A DNA stretch of 64,000 nucleotides from Bemisia tabaci (GCF_918797505.1 NC_092801.1:25822477-25886476), one strand, 5' to 3'; counted from the first letter of the stretch, positions 1 through 12,281 are shown. Numbers and translations are program-made. The notes: generated by a model not told the origin, from the letters alone.

Positions 1-2587
1 ATAAAATTGAATATTTTATTTTTTCACAGAAATAAAAATGTAATTTATGGGTCTTTTACTTTTATAACGGAATAAAATTTCTAAACAAGTCAAATTTGTT
101 AGAAGGACTCGGTAACACATTAAATACGTTTTTTAGAGGCTATGACTAATTCAAAGGAAGAATGATGGTAAGGTCGTTCAAAAAGTAGTGAAACAAATGC
201 TATGACTTCAAAAGTACGCTTGGTAAAGGCCTTTTCCCGTTAAAATGTCGTCAAGAAGTTTTCAGGGTCTCTAACTGGTTTCAGGCGTGACATCGCATCG
301 GACAGCAGTTTCGAAGACCAATTTTGGTGAGCAAAAATCCTTGTTAATAGTCGTAGGTGGTCACTCGACACTCGCTTTTCAAACCGTCATAACTTTTAAA
401 TTTTCTACCAAATGAGTTGATACTGGTCTCTGGTCTCAGTAGAATGCTAATGAACAAAAAATAAGCCCCTATCTTACTTTTGAAGTTATAGCATGTCTCA
501 ATATTTTTTCAAACAGCCTGTGTAAATACCCCGACACAAATAAACGGAGCCTTTCATGCAACTTAAATTCCATATTAAACTTCTGTTGCGACACGGTTTT
601 GTTTGAATATTTTGATATTAAATATTTATGGATGTGTTTAAAGACAAAAACTCTGTGTCATAATTAGCACGAGTTTACAATGCTCAATCGATCCATTGTT
701 TTCTTTAGATATTTTGTCACTAAATTGAAATTTCAAACTCTGCTAAAAATTTGACTTGTTCAGAAAACGTTCGACAAAACAGACGCTCGTTAAAGTGGAC
801 GAAGCTGTAGTTACAATTGGATTCTAAAATTAGTTGTTCAAAATGTTTGAACCGTTGCCAATTCTTTCAATTCTATGAAAGAAATATTCACTGGACTTTG
901 CTTGGAGAGCATATAAGCAAAGACAGTTTCTTGGTACCTTTAAAAAAGTGTACTTTAAGATTGATCATTTCGAAATTTAGAAGAAATCAAACAGGTATTG
1001 CTTGCTGTTGTGGCACATGCACATTAGTTTGATCATTTGAGAAAATTTTACTTGAATCATGCATATTCTCATTTGTGTACTTTTCTCTATCGATTTATGG
1101 CTACACTTTATACCCGTGAAAATATAGTTTCATATCAATAGGTTGTATCGATACATCGAACGAGTGAGATTGCATCGATGACGATTGGTTCAAAACATAA
1201 ACATAGTCAATTGATTAATCTGACGGAACAGGTTTTTTGTGATAGATTTTTGATACGTATGAGTTCTAATTGGCCAAGAGTAGTGAACTTATTTCTAAAT
1301 TTCTCATTTTCAGCTTTCCTGATTATTATCCTAAAATTTTGGTCTGAGGTTATGTTCTATTGTTTTGAACCAAACGACACATAGATCCAATATCAAATAC
1401 GATCCATAATCCTTCTCGTGTGAGTGACCTCTGCTTTAAAGTAAATATTAACACTCTAGTTGAATGTATTCACAAATAAATATATTGTTAAATTATAGAG
1501 GAATGGGCAAATTTGTTTTTCAGCAAACTGTTCAATATCCCGGAAATTTTAATGTTAATTTAGAGAAAATTAAACAATCGCAGATACGTACGGAGATGTT
1601 GCATGGATGATATTGGCTTTACAGCATTTTGGCATATAAAATAGTCCCCAGCTGTATGCATTATACAGCGAGCAGAGTCTGTTTGAGATCTAGCTTCAAG
1701 AGTAAAATGTGAGAACATCCTGTGTGTTTTCCTTTTCATCTATTTCAAGGATACGGAAAAAGTATGCACACTAAGTTGGAAATGCATCCAACTTGCGTTA
1801 AAAAAATCCATAAACATACAAAAAAGCTTGAGCTTTTCATTTTATAATTTTAAAAATGTCTCTCAGCAATGCGTCCGTTTTAATTGAAATACTTTTTAAT
1901 CCTCTCTCTATAAACCCAGTCCACAGAGTAAGATGTTACGGCAACATATCCTTTGGTATTAAAGTTATGTGACCTTAAAGAAAAAACTCAGTTTGAATAC
2001 ACACTTATCATTTCTCCCAAACCCTCATCAAACTTGTAGATTAAATATTGTATAAATGTACTATAAAATTACTTGAATTGAGTTCTCATTGTAAATACTG
2101 TTTGATAACCTGCTGAACAGATCAATGGCAGTTCAAAAATAAAGTTGAAATCCCGTTACGACACCTTGTTCCTTTGTTAATTATTTCATTTTAATCCTGT
2201 TAAAGGGAGTCAAAAGTTTATTGAGAGACACCATTCTTGCTTATGTTTCATGATTAGCATGAAGAAAGTAACAGGTAAAATATTTTCTTACTAACGAGTG
2301 ATATATTATGACTATACTTTTTTTTCATCGAATACAGGAATTAAATATCTGCACGCCATATACTTGCCAAGAAGTGCTTGCGAAATAGGTTTTAAGCGCA
2401 ACTGTAAGCTTACAACTTATTTTGCAAATTATTAAAAAAAATTTTCAACGATTCTTTGACCTTCTTTCCCTTAATGGACCAGATGTGCATGCATCGAAAC
2501 ATAAATGGGGAATCAGCATGATCAATGATCACATAAAAAGCGAGAACCATCATTCTATCGATCTGGTGACAACAGCTAATCTAAAGC
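1..2587. other. AT-rich intergenic DNA, no gene seen
   Basis: I see no long reading frame with protein-like composition, no RNA gene and no inverted-repeat element shared with the rest of the window. The two small frames at 817-1032 and 1178-1384 are of a length expected by chance and resemble nothing I know. It could be an intron or intergenic DNA. Confidence 0.5.
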
Positions 2588-2609
2588 CGTGATACAGATA
2601 AGATGTCAG

Positions 2610-2786
2610 CAGATTTGAAAACGCCTTCAATTGTGGCGTGATACCTCCCGCATTCCGGAGAGTACGAAGAGTTGTATCATTGCGCCTTACCGACGCGACG
2701 GAAGATTAACATTGAAGATGCCCTCACGCTGGTCGGGGCGGTTTTTCTTTGTGGACCCATACTTAAAGTGTTCTCAAGTTGGGATT
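2610..2786 (+). repeat. Repeat U, left-end fragment
   Basis: This stretch matches the U repeats at 4588-4797, 16675-16882 and, in reverse, 3479-3690, 21724-21926 and 22690-22860. It ends at a sequence reading GTTCTCAAGTTGGGATT. The same join continues without a break in the reverse copy near 22670, so the material from about 2787 to 3837 interrupts U here. The short open frame is not preserved between copies, so I treat it as noncoding. Confidence 0.6.
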
Positions 2787-3190
2787 CATGGACTGAATTT
2801 TTAGGGTCAAATTCTCCGATCGAGCCGAAACCAAGCTACTCCGCTTGGAAATGACCCGCTGAGTCCGACTTTCTGGTCGAAAAAGCTCCACGAGTCCGCG
2901 GTACCGACCAAAAGCGCACTTTTGCAACAGGGCCAGAAACACTCGTTTTTGACCGTTCCTCGGCTCAGGGAGCTCCGGCGAGTCTCGGGACCGGGCACAA
3001 TCGATTCTACACCTCAAACTACGTAGGATTCGACACTAATCTAGACATTTTTTCCCCCCTCCAAAATCGAGAAAAATCCACAGGGGTACCATGGACTAAA
3101 TTTTTAGGGTCAAAATCGAAAGTTCTCCGATCGAGCCGAAACCAAGCTAGTCCGCTTGGAAATGACCCGCTGAGTCGAATTTTTTGGTCT
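2787..3190. repeat. Repeat X, two direct copies about 300 bp apart
   Basis: The segment starting with ATGGACTGAATTTTTAGGG at 2787 recurs at 3090 as ATGGACTAAATTTTTAGGG. Both run through CCGATCGAGCCGAAACCAAG to GAGTC and TTGGTC. The phrase CCCCTCC(A/G)AAATC(A/G)AGAAA(A/T)ATCCACAGGGG is shared with 3811-3840, so more of X lies there. It is relatively GC-rich, has no preserved frame, and sits between the two halves of a U repeat. Confidence 0.5.
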
Positions 3191-3470
3191 ATGTTAGTTC
3201 AAACCGCGATTCAAAGCTCAATTCTAATGTCACCTATGGAATTGTCATGTTTCCAAGCTGGCAACGCTGTCGCGAGCGAGGAGGATTCTTTCCGAACTTA
3301 CAGTTGCAGAAGAAGGCGTGTCTTGTGATGTGGAACAATATATCCAACTCTGGACCAAATCCGTGAGTTTCGCAATCTGATCATCCTGATCCGAGCAAGA
3401 AATTAATTAATGATTTGAATCTTCCCGGGCAGATTTCTATCGCCCGGAATCGGGATCAGCCCGTAGTATT
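3184..3470 (-). repeat. Repeat Z, uninterrupted copy (empty-site reference)
   Basis: The reverse complement matches 19996-20590 apart from a 298-bp palindrome that only the latter carries. Its left part also matches 15904-15993. At 3471-3478 an A8 (T8 on the minus strand) joins Z directly to U. In the two plus-strand copies this same T-tract is split by HINE-like elements, so this copy shows the pre-insertion state. I see no coding capacity. Confidence 0.65.
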
Positions 3471-3478
3471 AAAAAAAA

Positions 3479-3795
3479 CCCGTAACCGTGCAATTAAGAC
3501 AGCAAAAATGATAAAGAAAATCCATCACGACCAGCGTGGAGGATTTCTCAATGATAATCTCCCGTCTAGTTGGTAAGGCGCAATGATACAACTATTCGTA
3601 CTCTCCGGAATGCGGGAGGTATCACGCCTCAATTGAAGGCGTTTTCAAATCTGCCAAATTCCGATACCGGGACTGTCCTGCCGCCCGTAGTTTGGAGCAC
3701 AAGATCGATGGAATGACGGATTTTAGGAGGTAATTCAATATTCCTGCACACACATTCTTGTTTCAAATTTGTGTTTACAGCTTTTGTTCCCTTTG
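3479..3795 (-). repeat. Repeat U, reverse copy joined to Z
   Basis: This is the inverted counterpart of 4490-4797. On the minus strand it reads from the GTGTGTGCA region through TGCGGCAGGACAG-like sequence (here CGGCAGGACAG) to GCTGTCTTAATTGCACGG and then into the T-tract. The ends TGC-G-(N)-GACAG and CTGTC-(N)-C-GCA form a weak 13-bp inverted repeat, so the roughly 200-bp end block may itself be a small TIR element. An in-frame TGA in this copy argues against coding. Confidence 0.55.
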
Positions 3796-3837
3796 AGAAT
3801 GAGCGTTTTGTCCCCCTCCGAAATCAAGAAATATCCA

Positions 3838-4797
3838 CAGGGGATTGTATTTAGCAAATTTGTAATTTTCATAGGAGGATTAAAAATAAACAAGTGGCTA
3901 AATATGAAACGAAATAATGGGAACTCCAATAAACAATATGAGGCATTGTCCACACGAGCAGGGTTCGAGGGGCTTCCGGTGACTTTGTTCCATTAATTTG
4001 TTATAACTCACCTTCAACTTGTCCCTGGATCATCCAGTTCGTCGAAATTAGTCGTTTTAATTTGTGCCAGGTTGTTCAAGATCTATAACAAGAAGACACA
4101 ATAAAAAATGAATATTAAACACTTAAATAAGAAGAAAGCACATTCAGGACGTTTCCTGCAAATTACACGGTCACTCTCAATGGGAAAAAAGCTATATAAA
4201 ATAAAATTTGAAACACGGATATGTGTGTACAGGAATGTTGCATTACTGCAGCCACTTTAGCCATCGTAACCACATAGTCAAAGTTTGTTCAAGTTAGGAT
4301 CGTAAATTTGTAATTTTCCGGGAGGATTAAAAATGATCAATTGGCTTAATGTAGAAATAAGTAATGGAAACTCCAATCAACAATATAAGAAAATAAGCAC
4401 TGCGAAACATAAGTATAAATGGCTTAAATAGATGGAAAACACATTCAAAACGTTTCCCGCGAAGTACGCGCTCATTCTCAAAGGGAGCAAAAGCTATAAA
4501 CACAGATTTGAAACAAGAATGTGTGTGCAAGAATATTGTGTTAACTCCTAAAATCCGTCATTCCATCGATCTTGTGCTCCATACTAGGTGCGGCAGGACA
4601 GTCCCGGTATCGGAACTTGACAGATTTGAAAACGCCTTCAATTGTGGCGTGATACCTCCCGCATTCCGGAGAGTACGAATAGTTGTATCGTTGCGCCTTA
4701 CCAACTAGACGGAACATTATCATTGAGGAAACCTCCGCGCTGGTCCTGATGGATTTTCTTTGTCATTTTTGCTGTCTTAATTGCACGGTTACGGGTT
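3838..4797 (+). repeat. Repeat U, internal region plus right end
   Basis: About 0.9 kb matches the reverse complement of 21720-22670 at high identity, including the block GGAACTCCAATCAACAATAT and the right-end block 4588-4797. The U family therefore looks like two similar end blocks of about 200 bp in direct orientation around about 0.75 kb of internal DNA. A solo end block at 16675-16882 fits recombination between direct repeats, as in small LTR-like elements, but I see no primer-binding site. The T-tract at 4796-4799 is where H4 begins. Confidence 0.55.
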
Positions 4798-4800
4798 TTA

Positions 4801-5265
4801 AGCGTGCCTATAGGGCTCGCTTTTTGAAATCAGTCGGATGTACTGGAGTACAGCACACCGATCGACCAATGCTTTTCAAGGGGCGGTCCGAATTTTTTTT
4901 CCGTCGGATCCGTTCTTTAGTTTTTGAACCGTTATAGTGTCAAGCCCTGAAGGTCATTCATCGAGAAACCGAATTATCCTGTTACTGGAAACCCTTGAGA
5001 ACATTTTCCCGTGGAAACCGTATTATTTTCTTTCATAGGTACGTCAAATAAGCTTTTTAACGCTCGGAGGACTTACTTTAGAAGTTTAAATGCCGCCATA
5101 ACTATTTAGCGAATCAGCGTCTTTTCAAAAGCGGTTAAACCCAAGTTGGCTGCATGTCGAGTTTCCAATGACGTCATACCCATCGGCCATTGACGGGTTC
5201 ATATCACTCAGCAGGCAAACCAATGTACCCCTTCTCCGTCACTACTCTCTAAGATGGCGCTTCTA
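4801..5265. other. H4 left unique region
   Basis: This is the part of H4 outside its inner inverted-repeat structure. It contains GTACTGGAGTAC and similar short palindromes but no reading frame or shared repeat that I can name. Confidence 0.35.
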
Positions 5266-6003
5266 ACCTTCTCTACTCTCTGCCAGATAGTACGGTGGGT
5301 ACGATCAAAATCGACGATTTTTTGATTGGAAATTGCCACTTCGGGAGGTCATACTAGATGAAAAAATAAAAGTTTTTGTCCGTAGAACCACTTTCAAATC
5401 CGTGCAGGATCCAAGATGGCGGCCGTTAAAGATGGCGGCCAAGCGCTTTTTTGAAGTGCTATATCTCTGTTGCTAAGTGTCCGATTTTGATTTTCTTTTT
5501 TTAAAGGAGAGTTAAAAGGGCCTAGAATATGAATAAATTATAACAAAGTCAATTTGGCCAACAATTTGTCCAAAATGTTACAAAAAATTTTTTCCTTGAA
5601 AATTCCTGAAATTTCAAAGCAAAATAACTATTAACTGAGCAGGAAAATTGATATTTTCTCTTCAGTAAAAGAGATGGGCCTTGATCTCGCGTATAATTTG
5701 ATACCAAACCATTTTTGTGCTACGAGTAGTTAGCCCGCGAGAGCCATTTAAGTATCGCGCGATCGGCCGCGGCGCGCGATTTCCACCCCGCGTTCATGGC
5801 CACGGGCGCGCTTCACACGTGTAAAAGGCGCTGTATCTCTCCAACCGTTCGTTCGATTTTCAAACTTTTGGTCTCGTTTGAAAGCTACTATAAAGACCTT
5901 TTCAAATAATGTGCATTTTTACATTTACTTTTAAATAATTTGCCATATTATGAAAAAATACGTGAATTTTTCAATTTCGATCATCTTAACAGCCATTGAT
6001 TTT

Positions 6004-9000
6004 GGGCGCTTCTGGGTACCAGATGCGCCCTTTCCAACCGTTCGACTCCCCCGATGTAACATGTACTATACTACATGCCCTTTTGCCTTATGGGTAATGA
6101 CGCCATTCTGGTACACCCGGGAAAATTTGATTTTTTCCTGCATCTGGTATTCGTAAAAGTTTTCGTGAAATGTTTTGCTTTTAAGCATAACAATCTCGCA
6201 TGGACGTATTACCTGGTTAAAGTATTTTAGGGCCTCCTTATGCTTTAAATACTATATCCGAGGCAGTACTTTCAGATCGATTTGAAAATATTACGAACAG
6301 TCACGTGATCTCTTCATTTTAGTGACGTACTACTGTGCTACTTTGTGATTGGTTCATTTTCTTGGCGCAGCATCGACACGTCAGCTGTTTGCGGCATTGA
6401 GCGGAAGGATTAAGGTTATGTCATGGACCAAGAGAATGAATAAGGACCCCCAAATCCAGTTAGCGGAGACATTAGCGCTGCCTTTATTTTCATCCATGGC
6501 CGATGTCACCGCCAGCCAGCCGGTCCCTCTCTTCCCCGCGACCCGCGCTTCCCCTCCCCACTGCTGAACTCCTCTTCACGCGGCCCCGCTCCCCCGCGAC
6601 CTACCTCGCGGCGTCGCGACGCCGCTGTCCGCTAGATCGCGTTGACGCACCAGCTTTAGAGGTTCCGCCGCTCTTTCCCGTCGTCTGATTTACAGTGCAT
6701 CCTTTATGTTTCCATTCCCCACCAATTTAAATTCATCACAAAGTACTTATGGAAAGTTCCAGATCTACGCGGTCGATTTGAAGCAAGGCGGATAAAGAAT
6801 GGTGGTCGCATTTCGATTTTGGCTGCCATCTTGAAGATGTGTGACGTGCAGAGGGTACCGGCTTTTACCGCGCGATTTGAAATGTACCCGAAGTGTACCC
6901 GATGCGATGCCGCGGCGCGAGGCTCATACAACTTCCAAACGGAATTATGAGTTTTCCTTCCTAATGAAACGCTTTCAGATCGTAGTCTGAGTTAATTTTT
7001 ACTGAGAATTTGCAAGGAAGTTACAATCATTCTAATGTTTAATATTTCTGGCTGAAATTTGTGTTTAAAGAAATGTACCCGATGGGCTTTCTGACGAAAC
7101 TGGACCTATCATTTTGGACTTAGTATATTTCGGATTTTTGAGAGCTGTATAATGCGGTAGTTTTTCCTTAGAAATTTGGAAATAACGTCCAATCATTCTT
7201 CTTTTTGATGCTTCCAGGAGAAATTTGTACTTTCGGAAAGAGCCTCCCAAAAAAAGGGCCTTTTTTGGCCCCTTTTGTGAAACTCGGGGATTTCATTCAA
7301 ATGTGGCCTAAACGAAACCTTATGATGACCCAAGACTCCAGTAAAAATTTTAGCTTGAGTATACGTCTGGTTTCGGAGATACAACGTTGCAAAGTTTGCA
7401 TATTTAAGCTTTAAAAATCTTCATATTTTCAAATATTATCTTCCTAAAACTAACATGAGAGTGAACTTAACAATACTGAAACAAAGCGTAAATGAAGCAT
7501 AATGATAAAGCAAGTCTCCAGTAAAAGTTTCAGCTTATGTATGACCCCTGTTTAGGTAGTGCAACGTTGCAAAGTTTACCTTTCTGAGCTTTAAAAATAC
7601 TCATATTTTTTTGAGTTTCTTATTTAAAACCAATTTTAGTGAATGTCCAATTGTATTTTGTGGCACGAAATTAACCCCTAGTGGTACTCGTGGATGCATA
7701 GTGCATTGATGTAAGGCTACAATAATTTCAAGTAACACAGCGTTGCGAAGTTTACACCTTATACCTCTGAACATGTCTTTTCTATTGTTTTTTTATTAAA
7801 AAAAAACTTCGATCAAACATGTCTCGGTATTTTAAAGCAAAATGTTAGGACTCTAGTTAGAACTAGATGACAATTGGTATAAAAAAGTACACTGTTGCCT
7901 AATTTTTTGTTTTCCTTCAACATTTATACATAAAATAATTTTAAAATTAGGATACTTCCAAAAATAATAATCTGATTTCAAAATCAAATTCAAGAGACTT
8001 TGTCATGCTTAATGGAATACTCATCATCAGCGTTTCTTTCAAAATCCAACAAATTCTGCCTCGCCATAGTTGCCAATTCGACCTTTTGTTGAGAAAAATT
8101 AAAAAATAAACATAGAATACGGAATATTTTGAGTTTTTTTAAGTATAAATTAATCTTGATCTAGAGAATACATTTATTACGCCTTGAAACAATAATGCGT
8201 TCATCCACTGCATCCGTTCTTGTTTCTTTAGTGTTCATTTAATCATTTATTTCTTTTTTCTTTTTTTTCTTAATGTTAAAGTTTAAGATTAGCAACAGTG
8301 TCAAGAGTGTCAAGACATTGTCCATAGATTTGCAGGCAGAACTTGTACCGATGTGTGATAAATTCATGCAAAAAAAAAAAAGTATAAATATAAAAAATAA
8401 AAAAAAAATGAAGAAAAAAATAAAAAAAAATTAAAATTGATATTTAAAAAATGTAAAAACATTAAACATGTAAAAAAATAAAATAAATAAAATAAAAATT
8501 AAAAAAGTAAAGCAAAGTTATAAAAAACAAAAATCAAATATCAATTCTTAGAGGATTCCTTATTTTAATTTCTCATTTATTTATCGTTTTAAAAGAAGTA
8601 TTAATGAACTTGATCATAGTATTTTTGCCAATACCAATTGTCACTCGGAACTGACATCAACCCTCGATATTTTGCCTTGATATCAGGTATTACATTCATA
8701 GACGTCATCTTTAACTACCATAAATAATAATTTCAAGAGTTTAACGTTGTTAGCTTGGCAACGCTGTACCACCACCAATCAAAGTATCCCTGTTTATTCG
8801 AATATACATCTACAAATGACACGTGGGTAGATTTTACTCCTCAAATTCGAAAACAAGATCCACGAAAATCGCTCTTTAAACGCGGAACTTCAAAATATAA
8901 ACATTTTTAAAGCTCAAATAAATAAACTTTGCAACGCTGTATCATTGAATCTGTGCTTACGCTCGCGGTAAGGCCTATATGGAAGACGTATCTTATTATA

Positions 9001-9995
9001 AAATTACACCTAAACCCCATAAACATATATTTTGGTGATCAGTAAGTTCGTCTTTTTATAAAAAAAACTAACCAAAATGAGCATTTTTTATAGGTCTTTG
9101 GTGTCAACTTTGCAACGTTGTATCAAGAGAATTAGCAGTATTATTGTATCAATAGATGTATGCATTCAATAATAAGACTAACTGTTGGTTAAATGTCACA
9201 AAATATCATAAAATGTCCGATGGAGGTGTTATCGAAAATAAGATACTTGAAAATATGCGAATTTTTAAAGCTTAAATATGCAAACTTTGCAACGCTGTAT
9301 CTCGGAAACTAGACGTATACTCAAGCTAAAATTTTTACTGGAGGCTTGTCTCACCATAAGGTTTCATTTCAGCCACATACGAATGAAATCCCCGAGTTTC
9401 AAAAAAGGGGCCACTTTTTGGGAGGCTCTTTGGGAGACAAGTGTGAAAATTGGAAAAACGGAGAGGGGGTTGGGGATTTCTGAAAAACAAAGGGAGGACT
9501 CCCCCCAGACAAGGGGGTTCGGGGGATCCCCCGAAAAATTATATTGATAATCAGGTACCCATGGAGAAAATAAGAAATATTAAAAAAAAATTAAAAAAAA
9601 AAAAAAAAAAAACCTCTCACGGTTTTTAAATTATTTACTGATAAAGATAGCAAAATAAAATACACCGCAGTAATTTCACTTTAAATTCGGGCTATCAACG
9701 CCAGAAATACTTACAATGATAAGTGACTATACAATACCTTGTAGCGTTATTACAGTGCAGCGTAAACCTCAAACCCCCTAACTCAGCAGTTGGGTTTGTT
9801 TACAATCGTGACGTCAAGAGGGTACGAGATGCGACCACCATTCTTTATCCGCCTTGGATTTGAAGTATTGAAGGGTTTTGCGGTTAAAGAATCCCACTGT
9901 AAATTCCATCTTCGTCAGTCTTCGGGTACATAAGTTGGTAGTAATATGCTTTGTCAAAGAAACGCCCTCCTACGCTTGGGCGTTGGAACTGCTTG
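6004..9995 (+). mobile_element. H1: HINE-like element (about 910 bp) split by foldback F1
   Basis: It starts GGGCGCTTCTGGGTACCAGA, as H2 and H3 do. It ends with a subterminal AGAAACGCCC, a stem-loop with one mismatch (TCCTACGC / GCGTTGGA, 9968-9987) and ACTGCTTG, followed by T4. It lies in the T-tract of the F3 left arm; the right arm at about 13077 has the same place unoccupied (GATTTTTTGTTTCTGGG). Removing F1 and one 9-bp duplication leaves about 910 bp, longer than the 691-692 bp of H2 and H3. The extra length includes the GC-rich stretch 6480-6690, whose two short overlapping frames I do not trust as coding. Confidence 0.65.
6784..9856. mobile_element. F1: foldback/MULE-like element, 3.07 kb, 9-bp TSD
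   Basis: The ends are perfect inverted repeats of 28 bp beginning CAAGGCGGATAAAGAATGG, at 6784-6811 and 9829-9856. They are flanked by the direct 9-mer GATTTGAAG at 6775-6783 and 9857-9865. A 9-bp target duplication is typical of Mutator-like and Drosophila FB-type elements. The arms are long (about 0.9-1.1 kb) and contain diverged subrepeats spaced about 175 bp apart, each with a CAACG(T/C)TG(C/T)-type core: near 7390, 7563 and 7740 in the left arm, and 8760, 8933, 9113 and 9287 in the right. The centre (about 7.9-8.6 kb) is A/T homopolymer-rich. No transposase frame is visible, so it is non-autonomous. Confidence 0.7.
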
Positions 9996-11018
9996 TTTTG
10001 TTTCTGGGCGCAATTAGAGCCCTTTATTTTCTTGAGGTGGATAGAAGATTTTCTGACCTTCAAAACGATACCAAAACCTTTTTTGTGTGACGAGTAGAAA
10101 ACGCGTGAGGACGGTTTTGGTCGCGCGCTCGGGTAGAGGTTCGCCACTTATGCGCCGTGCAACCTCGCGTCGGCCCACGTTCATACGCTACAGAACTGGA
10201 ATATTCGCTGTTTTTTGATCATTCATCGCAAAATTTTCATGAAAATTGTTAATTTTGGAAAATCCTTTCATACCCTCTTGAGACGAAGTGAATACCTATA
10301 ATAAAAAAATAAATACTCTGGTTAACATGATAAATATGAAAAAATGTATAACGAACTGATTCCTTAAGTTTTTATGAGATGGAGATGGATGAAACCGCAA
10401 CAAATTTTATTCTCATCACTTTTAAACGACGATATATTGCCGATAATCAGCATTCTCATGGAATTTTAGGAGCGATTTCTACAATTTTCTCGCTTAGAGG
10501 TGAACTCTACTATTTAATTAAAATTGATCGCAAAATGATCAGCGGGCTTAGAATCCTTCCCTACAACCAAGCGCATAGTGCACGTGGAAAACTTTTCCGA
10601 TGCAACAGCGGCGTTTTTCCCTCTTTCGTCCTCAAAGGCACTTCCAGATGCCTGTTTTCAAACCCTGGAAAAATATACCTGCATGTCGCCTCTATTTTTG
10701 GCGGTAAATAGAGGTTTTCTTAGCAGGCGCAGGGGCGGATATCGGTTTTCTTAAATTACGCTGGTAGATATGATATGAATGATAAACCGCAACAAACTTG
10801 ATTCATTATGTAATTTATCTCGATTTTAAATGGGGATAAAACGGCGATTATCGGCATTCTCGTGGAATATTAGCTATGGTTTAGGTATACAAATTTCTTG
10901 CTTAGATCAGTCGAGCTGGTCACAGAAATGTGTTCTGATGCTTGAATCTTGTAAAGCAGCTAAAAATAGTAGGATCTGTACCAACAGCAACTCTGAAAGT
11001 TCAATGTTAACTGAGATA

Positions 11019-11273
11019 TCGACGGTGAAACTACCAAACCACGTATCTCGGTTTGCGACGTCGCAGACTTCCTGTCATACTTTATTTTTTAAATGAAAAA
11101 CTACTGAACGTCCAGTCTTAAAAATTTCTGTGATTTTTCCTCTTCGTGCGGAGAAAATTCTGTGAAAATTTCAAGGAATGATATTGATTTGGTCTACTTT
11201 AAAAAAATAAAATGTGAGCATAGATTTTTAAACACCGCAACCGAGATACGTGGTTTGGTAGTTTCACCGTCGA
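11019..11273. mobile_element. MITE M1, 255 bp, TA target duplication
   Basis: Long terminal inverted repeats start TCGACGGTGAAACTACC and are flanked by TA on both sides (11017-11018 and 11274-11275). Two other copies are at 32340-32594 (also TA flanks, also 255 bp) and 63007-63265 (CA flanks). This fits a nonautonomous Tc1/mariner-type element. It lies in the core of F3 and separates pieces of a diverged F3 subrepeat at 10767-10905 and about 11600-11760. Confidence 0.75.
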
Positions 11274-11763
11274 TATCGTGCTTTGAAAAATTCGATTCAT
11301 GCAGTTACCCGCCAAGGAAGTGAAACCCTCCAAATTGCTTTTATCCGAGTTTCACGCATGTTTCAATTTTGTTTCACGTTGAGTAACCAGTAAAATTGCG
11401 TGTCAGCCTGAAAAATGAGAGCAAGGTGGAAGAAACCAAGGGTGTCACTATAGTAGTGTCACTATAGTACGTCATCAACCGGATTTTTCAAAGTTGGATT
11501 TCTTGGTTAATATTGAACGAAGAAAGCTTTTGTTCGTACAAATCGTTTTGTATTCAGCTGATCCACAAGAATCAAATGTCAAAACATGATTCTGTAACCA
11601 TCGCAACTGAATCATTGAAATTGATCGCTAAAAGGTCAATGTGTTTAGAATCCTTCCCAACAACGAATCTGGGAACTCCAAAAAGTTCACGTAGTAGAGT
11701 TTCTTCGGACTTTCAATTTTTAGGAAACTCTCCATATCCGAGCATCATATCAGCCACGATAAA

Positions 11764-11779
11764 CCCCCCCCCCCCCCCC
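11764..11779 (+). repeat. C16 homopolymer
   Basis: A run of 16 C residues at 11764-11779, within the core of F3. Its length may vary between individuals or be an assembly uncertainty. Confidence 0.8.
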
Positions 11780-11882
11780 GTCTTTGACAATGTGCCAGAT
11801 AACCGCCCTGCATGACATTTAAGGCACACTAAGGGGGCATCGACGATGTCTTCCGCGTTAGTAGGATTTTTTTAAAATTGGA

Positions 11883-12281
11883 TCAATTTATAATAAATTT
11901 TGTTAAACTATTATTACAATGACTAATACGAGCACCTCCAGAACATTGCGTGCAGATAAAAGTGCATTGAACTTGAGCTTTAACATAGGAGCATCTCTTT
12001 ATGCAGGCAGACTTGCAATTGCATTTAACAATCTCCCGACAGTCGTTCCAAATGGAAAGAAGATTTGACCAGATGAGTGACCAGCTTCTTCTCTTTTCGA
12101 TCAACTCGTACTCCTCACGGCCAGGAATTTCTTGTTCTGGAGACAAAGCGCGTTCCCAAACATACCTTACCTGGTCAGCAGTGTAAAGGGTGTGCTGCTT
12201 TAATGCACCTTTTGTGGGGGGCAAATTATGAAGTTCCCTATTTTTGGTGTAAGTAGAAATTTGCTCAGCAGATGCAGGGGC
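11883..12281 (-). CDS. Cysteine-rich protein fragment, probable C-terminal exon of a multicopy transposon-linked gene
   Basis: On the minus strand a frame stays open from about 12281 to the stop just below 11883. No ATG is required if it is a spliced exon; an AG with a weak upstream tract lies near 12285. It reads ...NLPPTKGALKQHTLYTADQV..., an acidic and aromatic stretch, then a cysteine block of the form KCNCKSACIKRC followed by VQCTFICTQC. From memory, uncharacterised multicopy proteins of insects and cnidarians often end with LPPT-x-ALxxH-x-Rx-xYQ and then a KCxCK-xCxxxCxCxKAxLxCTxxC block, so I infer membership of that group. The cysteine block also resembles a CXC-type zinc-binding pattern. 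It lies between the inverted arms of F3, so it may be cargo or a remnant of an autonomous partner. Function is unknown, and a pseudogene is possible because SYVKAQ replaces the expected CxCxKA. Confidence 0.45.
   Translation of the reverse strand, partial: APASAEQISTYTKNRELHNLPPTKGALKQHTLYTADQVRYVWERALSPEQEIPGREEYELIEKRRSWSLIWSNLLSIWNDCREIVKCNCKSACIKRCSYVKAQVQCTFICTQCSGGARISHCNNSLTKFIIN

Noticed and set aside
6480..6700. GC-rich stretch in H1 as a promoter or exon
   Set aside because: No TATA/Inr pair or good splice site was found, the frames overlap, and it lies within a HINE-like element.
9998..10025. TCTGGGCGCAATTAGAGCCC as the 5' end of a further HINE
   Set aside because: The uninterrupted F3 right arm has this sequence joined to its neighbour by T6, so it is arm DNA next to the H1 insertion, not an element end.
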